From: Manganitrophus sp963718695
GTDB lineage: Bacteria; Nitrospirota; Nitrospiria; SBBL01; Manganitrophaceae
Reading direction: 5' to 3'
DNA: 64,000 nucleotides
Assembly (NCBI GenBank): GCA_963718695.1
Contig: OY970371.1
Span: 3,596,001-3,660,000, forward strand
Part shown: one piece after another, positions 1-8,764 of the stretch
Numbering within the stretch: the first letter of the stretch is position 1
Layout of the letters: each line of letters begins with the position of its first letter
Notes under the pieces: model-generated
Told to the model about the DNA's origin: nothing
Databases searched by the model: none
What the model saw: the letters and a program-made list of their open reading frames with translations, nothing else
Translations under genes and position numbers: made by a program

Positions 1-395
1 ATAAGACAGGTCCCTTGATCATCCTCGATCCATTTTCGGATGCCGTCGGGCCTCTCCCAAAGGATGCAGTCATTATCAAGCGCCAGCTCATGACGGTCCG
101 GGTAAAGCTGCAGCGGGGCGAACTTCCATCCGACCCCATCGGCCAACCGCTGGTCGAAATGTGCCTTGATCGGGGGAAAGATCTCCTCTTGGATCACACC
201 CTGCCAACGCACCTCCTCCGGGACCGCGCCTGTTTGCCTGCGCGCCTCATCGAGCGGGACGGAGTTAACACAAACCGTGTAGACTCCCTCCGGGCCAAAG
301 ACTCTCCAGGCCCCCCAAATGGAGAGACGCAACGCCTCGAATCCATACAAACTGACATTACCGATCGTCCAACGGATACTCAGCTTTGCTGCCAT
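1..395 (-). CDS. Glycosyltransferase-like protein, N-terminal part only
   Basis: A reading frame with no stop runs from an ATG at 395 down to the window edge, giving about 131 N-terminal residues. It begins M-A-A-K-L-S-I-R-W-T-I-G and contains 'LALDNDCILW', which resembles the acidic D-x-D region of glycosyltransferases. That resemblance is only suggestive. A purine-rich stretch just before the ATG (AGGAAAGAAGGG) can serve as ribosome binding site. The rest of the protein lies outside the window, so active-site residues cannot be checked. The codon use and clean frame argue for a real gene on this strand rather than on the other, where the overlapping frame looks low in complexity. Confidence 0.6.
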   Translation of the reverse strand, partial: MAAKLSIRWTIGNVSLYGFEALRLSIWGAWRVFGPEGVYTVCVNSVPLDEARRQTGAVPEEVRWQGVIQEEIFPPIKAHFDQRLADGVGWKFAPLQLYPDRHELALDNDCILWERPDGIRKWIEDDQGTCL

Positions 396-575
396 CCCTT
401 CTTTCCTAAAATGAAGCCATCGTCGATCTAACGGTTGACGTCCGGCTTGAAACCGATCCCCGACACCATTTGATATTCATTATTTCTTTTCCCAGACAGA
501 CGAAAATAGAGGCTGGCTTACCTTGATGATGAAGAAGGGGATGTGAGAGCAGAGAGAAGCGCGGTGTTAGCGGTG

Positions 576-1697
576 TTAAATGAAGGCGACGGCAACCTCA
601 TCCGCCAGTAGCAACCCTCGGGGAGTGAGCCGGGCCTGGTTGGACTCGACGGTGAGGAGACCTTCCGAGATCAACCGGTCGGCGGTTTTTCGGAGCGAAG
701 GATCTTCTTCCAGAAAGGCGAGCGGAATTCCTTCCGTTTTCCTCAGCCCGAAGATAATCCGGTCTTTCAGGAGCGCCTCCGCGCCGACCTTCTCACACCG
801 ATCAGCCGGCAGGCGGCCTGACTCAAGCATCTCCAGATAAGCCTGGAGGGAGTCGGTGTTCGATCGGTGTTCTCCATCGAGGTAGGAATGGGCCGAGAGG
901 CCGACGCCGAGAACATCGTCCCGGTCCCAGTAGAGAAGATTGTGACGGCATTCATCGCCGGGCCGGGCGAAGTTGGAGATCTCATAATGCCGGTAACCGG
1001 CGGCGGCCAGGCGGGCTTGCGCGGTTTGAAACTGCGCGATCGCCTCTTCCTCCGTCGGAAGGGAGAGAAGTCCGGCCCGCGCTTTTTTGTCGAAGAGGGT
1101 CCCTTCCTCGATCGAAAGGCCGTAAAGAGAGAGATGCTCCGGCGCAAGACCGATCGCCGCCTGGAGGGTCGCTTCCCAGCCTGAGAACGATTGATCGGGC
1201 AGCCCATAGATTAGATCGATGCCGATATTGGTAAACCCAGCTGCCCGGGCGGCAGAAAAGGCGGCACGCGCCCCCTCCGCCGTGTGGTGCCGGCCGAGCA
1301 CTTCCAGGTGCGCATCCGAGAACGATTGCACCCCCATCGAGAGGCGATTGATCCCTCCCTCTCGGAGCGGCAAGAGATTCTCGGCATGGATCGTCGCCGG
1401 GTGAGCCTCCAATGTCACCTCAACATCGGATGCGACAGGAAGCCGCTTCCGGCAGAGAGCCACAAGACCGGTCAGGACTTCGGGAGCGTAGAGGCTCGGC
1501 GTCCCTCCCCCGAGATAGATGCTGATGATCATTCGGTCTCTCCAGAAGGGTGCGTCCGCTTGAAAAAGAATCTCCCTCTGAAGGGCCTCGGCATAACGCG
1601 ATGCAAACCCCTCTCGGTACCCCTGAATATTAAAGGCGCAGAACGAACAACGCGCAAGACAAAATGGAAAATCGATATACAGCCCGATCGGCTTCAT
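576..1697 (-). CDS. hemW: HemW-like radical SAM heme chaperone
   Basis: The 373-aa product has the radical SAM cluster motif C-L-A-R-C-S-F-C at residues 13-20 (CxxxCxxC), followed by the GGGTPS motif typical of the HemN/HemW family. HemW proteins are S-adenosylmethionine-dependent iron-sulfur proteins thought to deliver heme to membrane enzymes. They are often misnamed oxygen-independent coproporphyrinogen oxidase. The extra N-terminal cysteine of true HemN is absent, and the length fits HemW. Its ATG overlaps the stop of the upstream DUF2064 gene by four bases (ATGA), so the two are probably co-transcribed and translationally coupled. Confidence 0.9.
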   Translation of the reverse strand: MKPIGLYIDFPFCLARCSFCAFNIQGYREGFASRYAEALQREILFQADAPFWRDRMIISIYLGGGTPSLYAPEVLTGLVALCRKRLPVASDVEVTLEAHPATIHAENLLPLREGGINRLSMGVQSFSDAHLEVLGRHHTAEGARAAFSAARAAGFTNIGIDLIYGLPDQSFSGWEATLQAAIGLAPEHLSLYGLSIEEGTLFDKKARAGLLSLPTEEEAIAQFQTAQARLAAAGYRHYEISNFARPGDECRHNLLYWDRDDVLGVGLSAHSYLDGEHRSNTDSLQAYLEMLESGRLPADRCEKVGAEALLKDRIIFGLRKTEGIPLAFLEEDPSLRKTADRLISEGLLTVESNQARLTPRGLLLADEVAVAFI

Positions 1698-2407
1698 CCC
1701 TTACTTTCTCCGTCGCGGCCTTTCCAGGAAAGGGAGCGAAGGAACTGCGTGGTTTCTTTCGGCAGGGGCATTCCTTGCCGCGCGTGGAGGGCCAGTATTT
1801 CCTTGAGGAAGATTAAATCGGCCGGCCGGTCGATGTCATACCAGAAAGGAAGCAGTTCACAGTCGAGTTTTTCTGCATTGACCTTGTGGAGGGTCGCGCT
1901 GAAAACCTGATCGCCCCCCCATTGAATCCCGCTGAAGAGATCGGCCAACGGCGGCCGCGCGCCGATCAGATAGTAGCCGCCATCGAGGCTCGGCCCGACC
2001 ACCACCGAAGCGCGTTCGAGGTGATCGAATGCCTGCTGGATAAAATCGGTTGGGAGTGTCGGTGCATCGCACCCGATGAGGACCACCCTCTCATATCCTT
2101 GTGAAAACCCCCAGCCAAAAGCATTTTTCATTCGCTCCCCGAGCGACTCCCCTTTCTGCTGGATCAGGTCAAGGGAACGCTCCCGGCTGCACTTCAAAAA
2201 AAAGGGATGATCTACATCGGGGGCACAGGCAAGGACCCGCCGGGAAGGAAGCGGGTCGCTGAGGTGAAGCGTATCCAGGATCATGGCCGCCTGCAGCCGG
2301 GCCCGCTCTTCCGTGTTGAGCGTCGGGTGAAGGCGGCTCTTCACCGATCCCGGATCGGGGGCTTTGGCAAAGACAATGATGATTGCATCTTTTTGCGTCT
2401 CGGTCAT
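1694..2407 (-). CDS. DUF2064 / TIGR04282-type glycosyltransferase
   Basis: The 237-aa protein starts with a nucleotide-binding region 'IIIVFAKAPDPGSVKSRL' and has 'LIGCDAPTLP' and 'GPSLDGGYYLIG'. These mark the DUF2064 (TIGR04282) family of GT-A fold nucleotidyl/glycosyl-transferases related to CofC. Family members occur in arsenosugar and other glycoconjugate clusters, but the substrate here is unknown. It overlaps the hemW start downstream and reads away from the PBP1b gene. No partner that would fix its pathway is visible in the window. Confidence 0.85.
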   Translation of the reverse strand: MTETQKDAIIIVFAKAPDPGSVKSRLHPTLNTEERARLQAAMILDTLHLSDPLPSRRVLACAPDVDHPFFLKCSRERSLDLIQQKGESLGERMKNAFGWGFSQGYERVVLIGCDAPTLPTDFIQQAFDHLERASVVVGPSLDGGYYLIGARPPLADLFSGIQWGGDQVFSATLHKVNAEKLDCELLPFWYDIDRPADLIFLKEILALHARQGMPLPKETTQFLRSLSWKGRDGESKG

Positions 2408-2473
2408 GGAGATTTCCTCGCTCGAGGATTACCATGATTCATGGCATGTGTCAATGAGAACCCTCCTTTTCCA

Positions 2474-2502
2474 TTGAATTTACAAGGAAAAGATGGTATA
2501 AA
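2474..2502 (+). promoter_or_regulatory. Sigma-70-like promoter for the PBP1b gene
   Basis: TTGAAT at 2474-2479 and TATAAA at 2497-2502 are separated by 17 bases, close to the sigma-70 consensus. The predicted transcription start falls within a few bases of the ATG at 2510, so the message would have almost no leader. Alternatively translation starts at the upstream ATG at 2441 and this match is accidental. Only sequence matching supports the call. Confidence 0.4.
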
Positions 2503-2509
2503 TGCTTCA

Positions 2510-4804
2510 ATGAAGAAAAAGCGAAAAAGCCGGCCTCTCCGCATTTTCCTGGGACTCTCTCTCCTGATCCTTTCTTTCACTGCGGTCTACATCGCCTACC
2601 TCGATTACCAGGTGGTGAAAAAATTTGAAGGCCAACGGTGGAAGCTCCCCTCAAAAATTTATTCCGCCCCCCTGGTTCTCTCTCCCGGTCTCGACATCGA
2701 AAAGAGCGGCGTGGTCTCCCGCCTCAAGCGATTGAATTATCGTTCGGTGAAGCGGCCGGTCAAAAGGTCGGGAGAATATTATCTTTCCGAAAGCGGCTTG
2801 GAGATCTTCCTCCATGACTTTGCTTACGCCGACCGACTCCAACAGGGAATTCCGGTCAGTTTCTCCTTTTCTTCGGGAAAGCAGATCGATCGGATCGTCG
2901 ATCTCTCCCTCGCGGAAGATCTGGCGCAGGTCCCGATCGAACCGGAAGTGATCGGCGGCTTCTACGAGGGAACCTGGGAAGAGCGAAGCCTGATCGGCCT
3001 CTCGGAGGTCCCGCCGATTCTGATCGATGCCATTCTCGCCATGGAAGATCGCCGGTTCTACGAGCATGGCGGGATCGACCCGCGCGGGATTTTGCGCGCC
3101 GCCTGGGCCAATCTTCGCGCCGGCGGAATCGTCCAGGGCGGAAGCACCCTCACGCAGCAGCTGGTCAAGAATTTTTATCTCGACAGCGAACGGACCTGGA
3201 ACCGGAAGATCAATGAGGCGATCATGTCGCTTCTCTTGGAGCGGCACTACAACAAAGAGGAGATTCTCGAAACCTACCTCAATGAGATCTATCTTGGCCA
3301 AAACGGGATCATGGGAATCTACGGAATCGGCCAGGGCTCCTGGTTCTACTTCGGCAAACCGCCGGGCGAAATGACCCTCGGAGAATCGGCGCTGCTGGCC
3401 GGGATGGTCCGCTCCCCGAATACCCTCTCCCCTCAGAAGAATTTGAAGAAAGCGATTCAGCGCCGAAACCTGGTCCTGGAAACCCTCTTCGCGGAACAGA
3501 AGATTACCCTTCGTCAATATGTTCAGGCGCGCGCCGAAACCGTTTCCGGCCGCAAGGTGAAGGAGCGCTTAAACGCCGCCCCTTACTTCGTCGACGAAAT
3601 CCGCCAGCGTCTGGCGGCGGCCTATCCCGGCGACCTATTGAACTCCGGCGGGCTTCGAATCTTCACCGCCCTCGATGTGGAGCTGCAACAGATCGCCGAA
3701 GAGAAACTCCGCAATGGGCTTCAGACGTTGGAGCGGCAATATTCTCATCTCAAACGGGCCGAGCCGGAGCGGCAGCTTCAAGGCGCCCTGGTGGCGATCG
3801 ATCCGCGAACCGGGGAAGTTCGGGCGCTCGTCGGCGGCCGCAGCTACGGCACCAGCCAGTTCAATCGGGTGACGCAGGCGCGCCGCCAGCCGGGATCGCT
3901 CTTCAAACCGTTCGTCTACCTCGCCGCCTTCGAGGAGGCCGCGAACGGGAGAGGCCCCTATACCCCGATCAGCCAGGTGGAGGATGCTCCGATCACCCTG
4001 CAGGCGGGAGGCCGCGACTGGTCGCCGCAAAACTATGATCGAAATTATCTCGGCCCGGTGACGCTGCGCGCCGCGCTCGAGCACTCGCTTAATACCGCGA
4101 CGGTTCGGCTCTCGCAAGAAATCGGCATCGAGAAGATCAGCGCCGCCGCCCGCGCGCTGGGAATCACCAGCCCCCTGAAGGATCTCCCTTCCCTGGCGCT
4201 CGGGACGTCCGAGGTTTCGCCTCTGGAGATGGGGGTCGCCTATGCGACATTGGCGAGTCAGGGAATCAAGCGCGACCCCCTCTTTGTGCAGGGGGTCATC
4301 GATCCGGCCAATCTCCGCCTTGATTCCCCCGATTCGGAGGAAATGCTCTTCCCGCAGGTGGTCTCGCCGCAGGCGGCGTTCCTCGTCACCCATTTAATGA
4401 AGGGGGTGATCGAGTCGGGCACGGGGCAAGGGGTCCGACGGCTCGGATTCGATCGACCCGCCGCCGGGAAAACCGGGACGACCAGCGATGAGCGGGACGC
4501 CTGGTTCGCCGGGTATACGCCGGAGCTGGTCACCGTGGTCTGGGTGGGATTCGATCAGAACGACCCGGTGGAGCTGACGGGCGCCGCCGCCGCATTGCCG
4601 ATCTGGACGGCCTTTATGAAGGAAGCGGTCGCGGCGACATCGCCGACCGACTTCGCCCCGCCGGCCGGGATTGTCTTCGAGCGGGTGAATGAAAATGGAA
4701 AAACCTGCCTCGATGGAAAAGAAGAGGCCTTCATCGAGGGAACGGAGCCGACGCAATCGTGTGGAGGGGGAGTTTTTAAATGGTTCGAGCAACTTTTCTT
4801 TTAA
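2510..4804 (+). CDS. Bifunctional penicillin-binding protein 1B
   Basis: This class A PBP of about 764 aa polymerises and cross-links peptidoglycan at the outer face of the inner membrane. A basic N-terminus (MKKKRKSRPLR) and one membrane segment are followed by a UB2H-like region. The glycosyltransferase domain (GT51) has 'EDRRFYEHGG' near residue 180 and 'GGSTLTQQLVKN'. The transpeptidase has S-L-F-K near residue 462, H-S-L-N, and K-T-G-T-T near residue 653. I chose the ATG at 2510 because the upstream 23 codons (from 2441) look unlike coding sequence and would precede the basic/TM start. The 3' end overlaps livK by 25 bases. It resembles PBP1b more than PBP1a. Confidence 0.9.
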   Translation: MKKKRKSRPLRIFLGLSLLILSFTAVYIAYLDYQVVKKFEGQRWKLPSKIYSAPLVLSPGLDIEKSGVVSRLKRLNYRSVKRPVKRSGEYYLSESGLEIFLHDFAYADRLQQGIPVSFSFSSGKQIDRIVDLSLAEDLAQVPIEPEVIGGFYEGTWEERSLIGLSEVPPILIDAILAMEDRRFYEHGGIDPRGILRAAWANLRAGGIVQGGSTLTQQLVKNFYLDSERTWNRKINEAIMSLLLERHYNKEEILETYLNEIYLGQNGIMGIYGIGQGSWFYFGKPPGEMTLGESALLAGMVRSPNTLSPQKNLKKAIQRRNLVLETLFAEQKITLRQYVQARAETVSGRKVKERLNAAPYFVDEIRQRLAAAYPGDLLNSGGLRIFTALDVELQQIAEEKLRNGLQTLERQYSHLKRAEPERQLQGALVAIDPRTGEVRALVGGRSYGTSQFNRVTQARRQPGSLFKPFVYLAAFEEAANGRGPYTPISQVEDAPITLQAGGRDWSPQNYDRNYLGPVTLRAALEHSLNTATVRLSQEIGIEKISAAARALGITSPLKDLPSLALGTSEVSPLEMGVAYATLASQGIKRDPLFVQGVIDPANLRLDSPDSEEMLFPQVVSPQAAFLVTHLMKGVIESGTGQGVRRLGFDRPAAGKTGTTSDERDAWFAGYTPELVTVVWVGFDQNDPVELTGAAAALPIWTAFMKEAVAATSPTDFAPPAGIVFERVNENGKTCLDGKEEAFIEGTEPTQSCGGGVFKWFEQLFF

Positions 4805-5922
4805 TCGCACTTCTCACAAGCGCCCTCGTCGGCTGCCAAAAGGGCGCCGAAGGACCGTCTGAGATCGTTGTCGGCGTCGCCGGCCCGATGACCGGCGATC
4901 AGAGCAAGCTCGGAGGGGATGTCGAGCGGGGCGCGCACCTTGCGGTCGAGGAGTGGAACGCGCGCGGCGGGATCAACGGAAAGAAGATTCGCCTGGAGGT
5001 CGGCGACGATCAGCACAACCCGAAGCAGGCGGTCTCGGTGGCGAACAAGCTGGTCAACTCCGGCATTGTCGGGATCGTCGGCCACTTCAACTCCAGTGCG
5101 TCGATTCCGGCTTCCGCCGTTTATCATTCCTCCGGTATTCCGATGATTACCCCCGGCTCCACGAATCCGAGATTAACCGATCAGGGGTTCTGGAATGTCT
5201 TCCGCGTCTGCGGCCGGGACGATCAACAAGGAAAGGTCGGCGCCGATTTCGTCGGCGGGCAGCTGAAGCTAAAGCGGGTCGCCATCCTCCACGACAAGAC
5301 GACCTACGGCCAGGGCTTGGCCGAGGAGTTCCGTAAGAGTCTCGCCGCCTACCCGGAGGTAGAAGTGGTCTCTTTCGATGGGATCACCCAGGGGGATAAA
5401 GATTTCCGGGGCATTCTCACATCCATCAAAGGAAAGAATCCCGAGCTCTTTTTCTTCGGTGGAATCTTCCCGGAGGGGGGACAGCTTGCCAAACAGGCAA
5501 AGGAGGTCGGCCTCACCGCTCCGATGTTGAGCGGCGACGGCGTCATCGATCCAAAATTTATTGAGATCGCCGGGGCGGCGGCGGAGGGGACCTATCTTAC
5601 CTTCACCCCCGACCCCGAAAACATGCCGGAGGCGAAAGGATTTCTGGAAAAATACAAAGCCAAGCATGGAAACGAGCTCGCCCCCTACGCCATCTACGCC
5701 TACGACGCCGCCAACATCCTCCTGACCTCTCTTGCAGAGGCTGAGAAGGAGGGAAAGCTGAAAGACGGAAAACGGGTCGCCGAGATCATTCGGGGAATCA
5801 AGTACGATGGACCGCTCGGCCATATCGAGTTCGACCAAAAGGGAGATGTTCAAAAGTCGCCCTACATTGTCTGGATCACCCAAAACGGCAAGTTCGAGGA
5901 ATTTTGGAAGCCTGAGGGATAA
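4780..5922 (+). CDS. livK: LivK-type branched-chain amino acid binding lipoprotein
   Basis: The 380-aa periplasmic binding protein belongs to the ABC transporter family for branched-chain amino acids or related amides. The signal peptide ends in a lipobox (L-V-G-C, Cys19), so the protein is probably anchored as a lipoprotein. 'VGVAGPMTGDQSKLG' and 'NSSASIPASAVY' are typical of the Peripla_BP_6 fold. A strong GGAGGGGGAG lies 7-8 bases before the ATG at 4780. The gene starts inside the PBP1b coding region. The permease genes livH and livM follow after a 2.8-kb insert, and the ATPases livG and livF sit at 28.9-30.4 kb. The ligand cannot be read from sequence. Confidence 0.9.
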   Translation: MVRATFLLIALLTSALVGCQKGAEGPSEIVVGVAGPMTGDQSKLGGDVERGAHLAVEEWNARGGINGKKIRLEVGDDQHNPKQAVSVANKLVNSGIVGIVGHFNSSASIPASAVYHSSGIPMITPGSTNPRLTDQGFWNVFRVCGRDDQQGKVGADFVGGQLKLKRVAILHDKTTYGQGLAEEFRKSLAAYPEVEVVSFDGITQGDKDFRGILTSIKGKNPELFFFGGIFPEGGQLAKQAKEVGLTAPMLSGDGVIDPKFIEIAGAAAEGTYLTFTPDPENMPEAKGFLEKYKAKHGNELAPYAIYAYDAANILLTSLAEAEKEGKLKDGKRVAEIIRGIKYDGPLGHIEFDQKGDVQKSPYIVWITQNGKFEEFWKPEG

Positions 5923-5924
5923 AT

Positions 5925-6257
5925 GTGGTAAATGATACGGGTTTCCGAAAATTAATTAATGAGATCGTCGGGAAAATTGTGAAGGAGTACCGACCTGAGA
6001 GGATCATCCTCTTCGGCTCCTATGCCTATGGCACTCCGAATCAGGACAGCGATATCGATCTTCTTATTATCAAAGAAACCAAAGAGCGACCGATCGATCG
6101 ACGGGTTGCTGTTTCTAGGATCGTTTCCGATCCGAAGCTCCGCACCCCCATCGAATCTTTGGTTTTAACCCCGGAAGAAATTAAAACCCGTCAGGAAATC
6201 GGAGATCAATTCATCAAGGAAATTTTGTCCAAAGGCGAACTCCTCTATGCCGCGTAA
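5925..6257 (+). CDS. MNT nucleotidyltransferase (MntA-like antitoxin)
   Basis: The 110-aa protein has the minimal nucleotidyltransferase signature G31-S32...D43-x-D45 ('GSYAYGTPNQDSDID'). Family members pair with HEPN ribonucleases. In the characterised HepT/MntA systems the nucleotidyltransferase AMPylates and so silences the toxin. Translation must start at GTG 5925, because the ATG two bases upstream runs into a stop. GAGGG lies six bases before the GTG. The gene overlaps the HEPN gene by 11 bases. It begins directly after the livK stop, at the left edge of an AT-richer insert. Confidence 0.85.
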   Translation: MVNDTGFRKLINEIVGKIVKEYRPERIILFGSYAYGTPNQDSDIDLLIIKETKERPIDRRVAVSRIVSDPKLRTPIESLVLTPEEIKTRQEIGDQFIKEILSKGELLYAA

Positions 6258-6642
6258 AGAATCTCTCTACCCGAAGGATTGGTTCCGAATCGGAGAGAAA
6301 GAGATTCAGCGGGCAGAAAATCTGCTTCGTCTTGAAGATCTTGAGGGAGCAGGGTTCAACATTCAACAAACAATTGAAAAATTCCTCAAAGGTTATCTCC
6401 TTTCCAAAGGCTGGTCTTTAAGAAGAATTCACCGGCTCGATTCACTTCTCAATGACGCGGTTGTATACGAACCTTCCTTAGAAATGTTCCGAACGGCATG
6501 TCTGAAGATGAGTGAGTATTATGTAGAAGAACGTTATCCCTCAACAGTTCATTCTGAACTTCGGAAAGAGGAAATTGCTGAATCACTGGAAATCGCGAAA
6601 AGAATAATTGAAAAGATCAAATCCCTTACCCAGGCGGACTGA
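6247..6642 (+). CDS. HEPN domain protein (toxin partner of the MNT protein)
   Basis: The 131-aa, largely helical protein has the HEPN-family layout: 'NIQQTIEKFLKGYLLSKGW' then 'RRIHRLDSLL', and a tail 'EYYVEERYP' often seen in HEPN partners of MNT proteins. HEPN toxins are RNases that use an R-x4-6-H motif. The closest match here is weak, so RNase activity is not assured. The overlap with the MNT gene, with the antitoxin first, is usual for this type VII-like toxin-antitoxin pair. Some such pairs may act in phage defence. Confidence 0.8.
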   Translation: MPRKESLYPKDWFRIGEKEIQRAENLLRLEDLEGAGFNIQQTIEKFLKGYLLSKGWSLRRIHRLDSLLNDAVVYEPSLEMFRTACLKMSEYYVEERYPSTVHSELRKEEIAESLEIAKRIIEKIKSLTQAD

Positions 6643-6677
6643 GAACAAATCAGCTGCTGCCTCTCTCCGGAAGTCTC

Positions 6678-7919
6678 ATGGACGCACAGATTTGCCATAT
6701 ATGCAGAGAAGAAATAAGTAATCCTCGAACGACTTCCTCTGGTCGCTACCTCCCGCAAGATCCATTTTCCGGCATTATACAGGCCATGAGATTGGGACAT
6801 CAGTTCGACGAACAATGTCAGGTAGGTCAAGAATTTAACGAAGTTTCTCTCCATCGCAAGTGTTTTGATACCTGGCTTCATAAAGACCGCCTCATCAATG
6901 AGTGGATCGGGACTAGGAAGCGAATCCTACAAAGAGCACCAAGACCATATCAGTTACAAAAAGAAAGCGAAGGATTACCCATTTACGCTTTATACGGAAG
7001 TCCAGCCACTGATGTTTACAAAAGGGTCTGTTTTGAAAACTATAAGCATCTAAAGTCCATTGAAGTTCCTAAAGAGCACTGGCAGATCCTCATTGAAACA
7101 CTTAATGAAATTGAGCCTGACGAGATAAGGCGGAATTCATGGGAAAACCCATTACGGTCTGAAGGTGACTGTTTTAACTTATATTCTAAAGGATCGTATA
7201 TTGTTATGCTCCATAACGACGGGGGCATAAGCATATCTTATGAGGGACTGACCCAAAGCATGATCTTCCCCCATGATGAGTGGCCGTCCGCCTATGAATT
7301 TATTTTGTCCACCAGCCATTCTTTTTGTGAAGATCTACTCGATGGCCCGTGGACTCCGCTTGAAATTGCAGCAGTAGGGACTAGAATGAGAGGATCACCA
7401 GAAGAAACCTCTCTTATTGGAACACTCCTTTACCACGAACCAGCATTAACAAAAACTGAACTAGCCAGAGATCTTTTTTTAGAAGTTATCAGAATGGCCG
7501 CTGTAAGCCTAACTGTCTCACGGGCGAACCGCTATGATGGCGTGAAAAGAATTAAACTCATGAGATTGCTCAGAGAGCAGATCGATCTAAGGCTGGAAGC
7601 AATGAAAGAGGTGGCTATAGCTGATGGTAAATCCCAAGAGGAGACCGATTCCTTCTGCAGCGATATACAAGGTATGTGGAATAATTATGCCATGCAGATT
7701 ATAGAAGCTTCTTTTGTCTTTAATGTGAAAGGCAAGAAACTTGAAGTGGCCAAGACCTTGCTCAAGCTAGCCGCAGAAAATCCAAATAGATCCAAAGAAC
7801 ATCCCGAAGTGGTTCTGAGGGAGATTCAATCTTTGTGGGAAAGATATCTGTTGGCAGGCTCTGAGGTGCGAGAAAAGAATAGTGGATCTAGTCAGCTAAA
7901 CAAGGGGATCCCACCCTGA
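6678..7919 (+). CDS. Unknown protein with N-terminal CxxC zinc-ribbon-like motif
   Basis: I do not recognise this 413-aa protein. Its N-terminus has C-H-I-C at residues 6-9 and a later H-R-K-C pair near residue 60, which could bind zinc. The middle contains aromatic beta-rich sequence ('YSKGSYIVMLHNDGGISISYEG'). The C-terminal third is helical and charged, with a long stretch that could form a coiled coil. Base composition is lower in GC than its neighbours, matching the MNT/HEPN pair upstream, so it probably arrived with them. Its stop overlaps the next start (TGATG). No catalytic motif is visible. Confidence 0.7.
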   Translation: MDAQICHICREEISNPRTTSSGRYLPQDPFSGIIQAMRLGHQFDEQCQVGQEFNEVSLHRKCFDTWLHKDRLINEWIGTRKRILQRAPRPYQLQKESEGLPIYALYGSPATDVYKRVCFENYKHLKSIEVPKEHWQILIETLNEIEPDEIRRNSWENPLRSEGDCFNLYSKGSYIVMLHNDGGISISYEGLTQSMIFPHDEWPSAYEFILSTSHSFCEDLLDGPWTPLEIAAVGTRMRGSPEETSLIGTLLYHEPALTKTELARDLFLEVIRMAAVSLTVSRANRYDGVKRIKLMRLLREQIDLRLEAMKEVAIADGKSQEETDSFCSDIQGMWNNYAMQIIEASFVFNVKGKKLEVAKTLLKLAAENPNRSKEHPEVVLREIQSLWERYLLAGSEVREKNSGSSQLNKGIPP

Positions 7920-8761
7920 TGGATATCCTCCTAACCCCCACCGGCCTGCGTGGTCTGGCCGGCTTTGGTGGGCTTTTTCTGTTCATGGCGATCGAAAACC
8001 TCTTCCCCTTTCGGAAGCGGGTCGATCCGATTTTTCGCCACTATGGTCTGAATCTGCTGATCGCCGGGGGGAATACCGTCCTCCTCGGCATCGCTTTCGG
8101 CGGGGCGGTCGTCGCGTATGCCCGGTTTCTCGAATCACGCGGGATCGGGCTGCTCCATCTGTTCCCGATCGGGATCGGTTGGAACATCGCGCTCTCCCTC
8201 CTCTACCTTGACTTTGTCACCTATTTATGGCACATGGCGTACCATCGTTGGCCGCTGCTTTGGCGACTCCACCGTGTTCACCACACGGATCGCGATCTTG
8301 ATGTCACCTCCGCCTCGCGATTTCACCTGTCGGAGATCGGGGTATCGATCCTTCTCCGGCTGGGAGCGATGACCCTTTGGGGGCCGGCCTGGATTTCGGT
8401 TATCCTCTTCGAGGGGGCGCTTCTCCTCGCGGCCCAGTTTCAGCACAGCAATTTCAAAATTCCGGAGCCGTTCGAGTCGGCCGTGCGGTGGATTTTCGTC
8501 ACCCCCGACATGCACCGGGTCCACCATTCGGATGTTCCGGCGGAGACCAATTCGAACTACTCGACGATTTTCTCTTTTTGGGACCGGTCGATCGGAACCT
8601 ATCGGACGGCGCCGCAGGAGCGGCTGGTGATCGGGCTGAAAGAATATCCGAACTCGGAAGACCGGACCTTTTTGAAGCTGATGGCCATGCCGTTCGGCCG
8701 CGCCTGCAGCAGTTCCGGCGCCGAAAATGGGCCGACGGTCTCGATGAAGATGAGGACCTAA
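7919..8761 (+). CDS. Membrane fatty acid hydroxylase / sterol desaturase family protein
   Basis: The 280-aa integral membrane protein has the histidine clusters of the fatty acid hydroxylase superfamily: H-M-A-Y-H and H-R-V-H-H near residues 104-121, and a second H-R-V-H-H-S near residue 200. These bind a di-iron centre that inserts oxygen into lipids or sterol-like substrates. Hydrophobic segments flank the clusters. The substrate is unknown. The start overlaps the stop of the upstream CxxC gene, and livH starts three bases after its stop, so it is embedded in the liv transcription unit although no link with amino acid transport is obvious. Confidence 0.88.
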   Translation: MDILLTPTGLRGLAGFGGLFLFMAIENLFPFRKRVDPIFRHYGLNLLIAGGNTVLLGIAFGGAVVAYARFLESRGIGLLHLFPIGIGWNIALSLLYLDFVTYLWHMAYHRWPLLWRLHRVHHTDRDLDVTSASRFHLSEIGVSILLRLGAMTLWGPAWISVILFEGALLLAAQFQHSNFKIPEPFESAVRWIFVTPDMHRVHHSDVPAETNSNYSTIFSFWDRSIGTYRTAPQERLVIGLKEYPNSEDRTFLKLMAMPFGRACSSSGAENGPTVSMKMRT

Positions 8762-8764
8762 CGG

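Noticed and set aside
2651..4393. Minus-strand frames opposite PBP1b
   Set aside because: No family resemblance and antisense to a strongly conserved gene.
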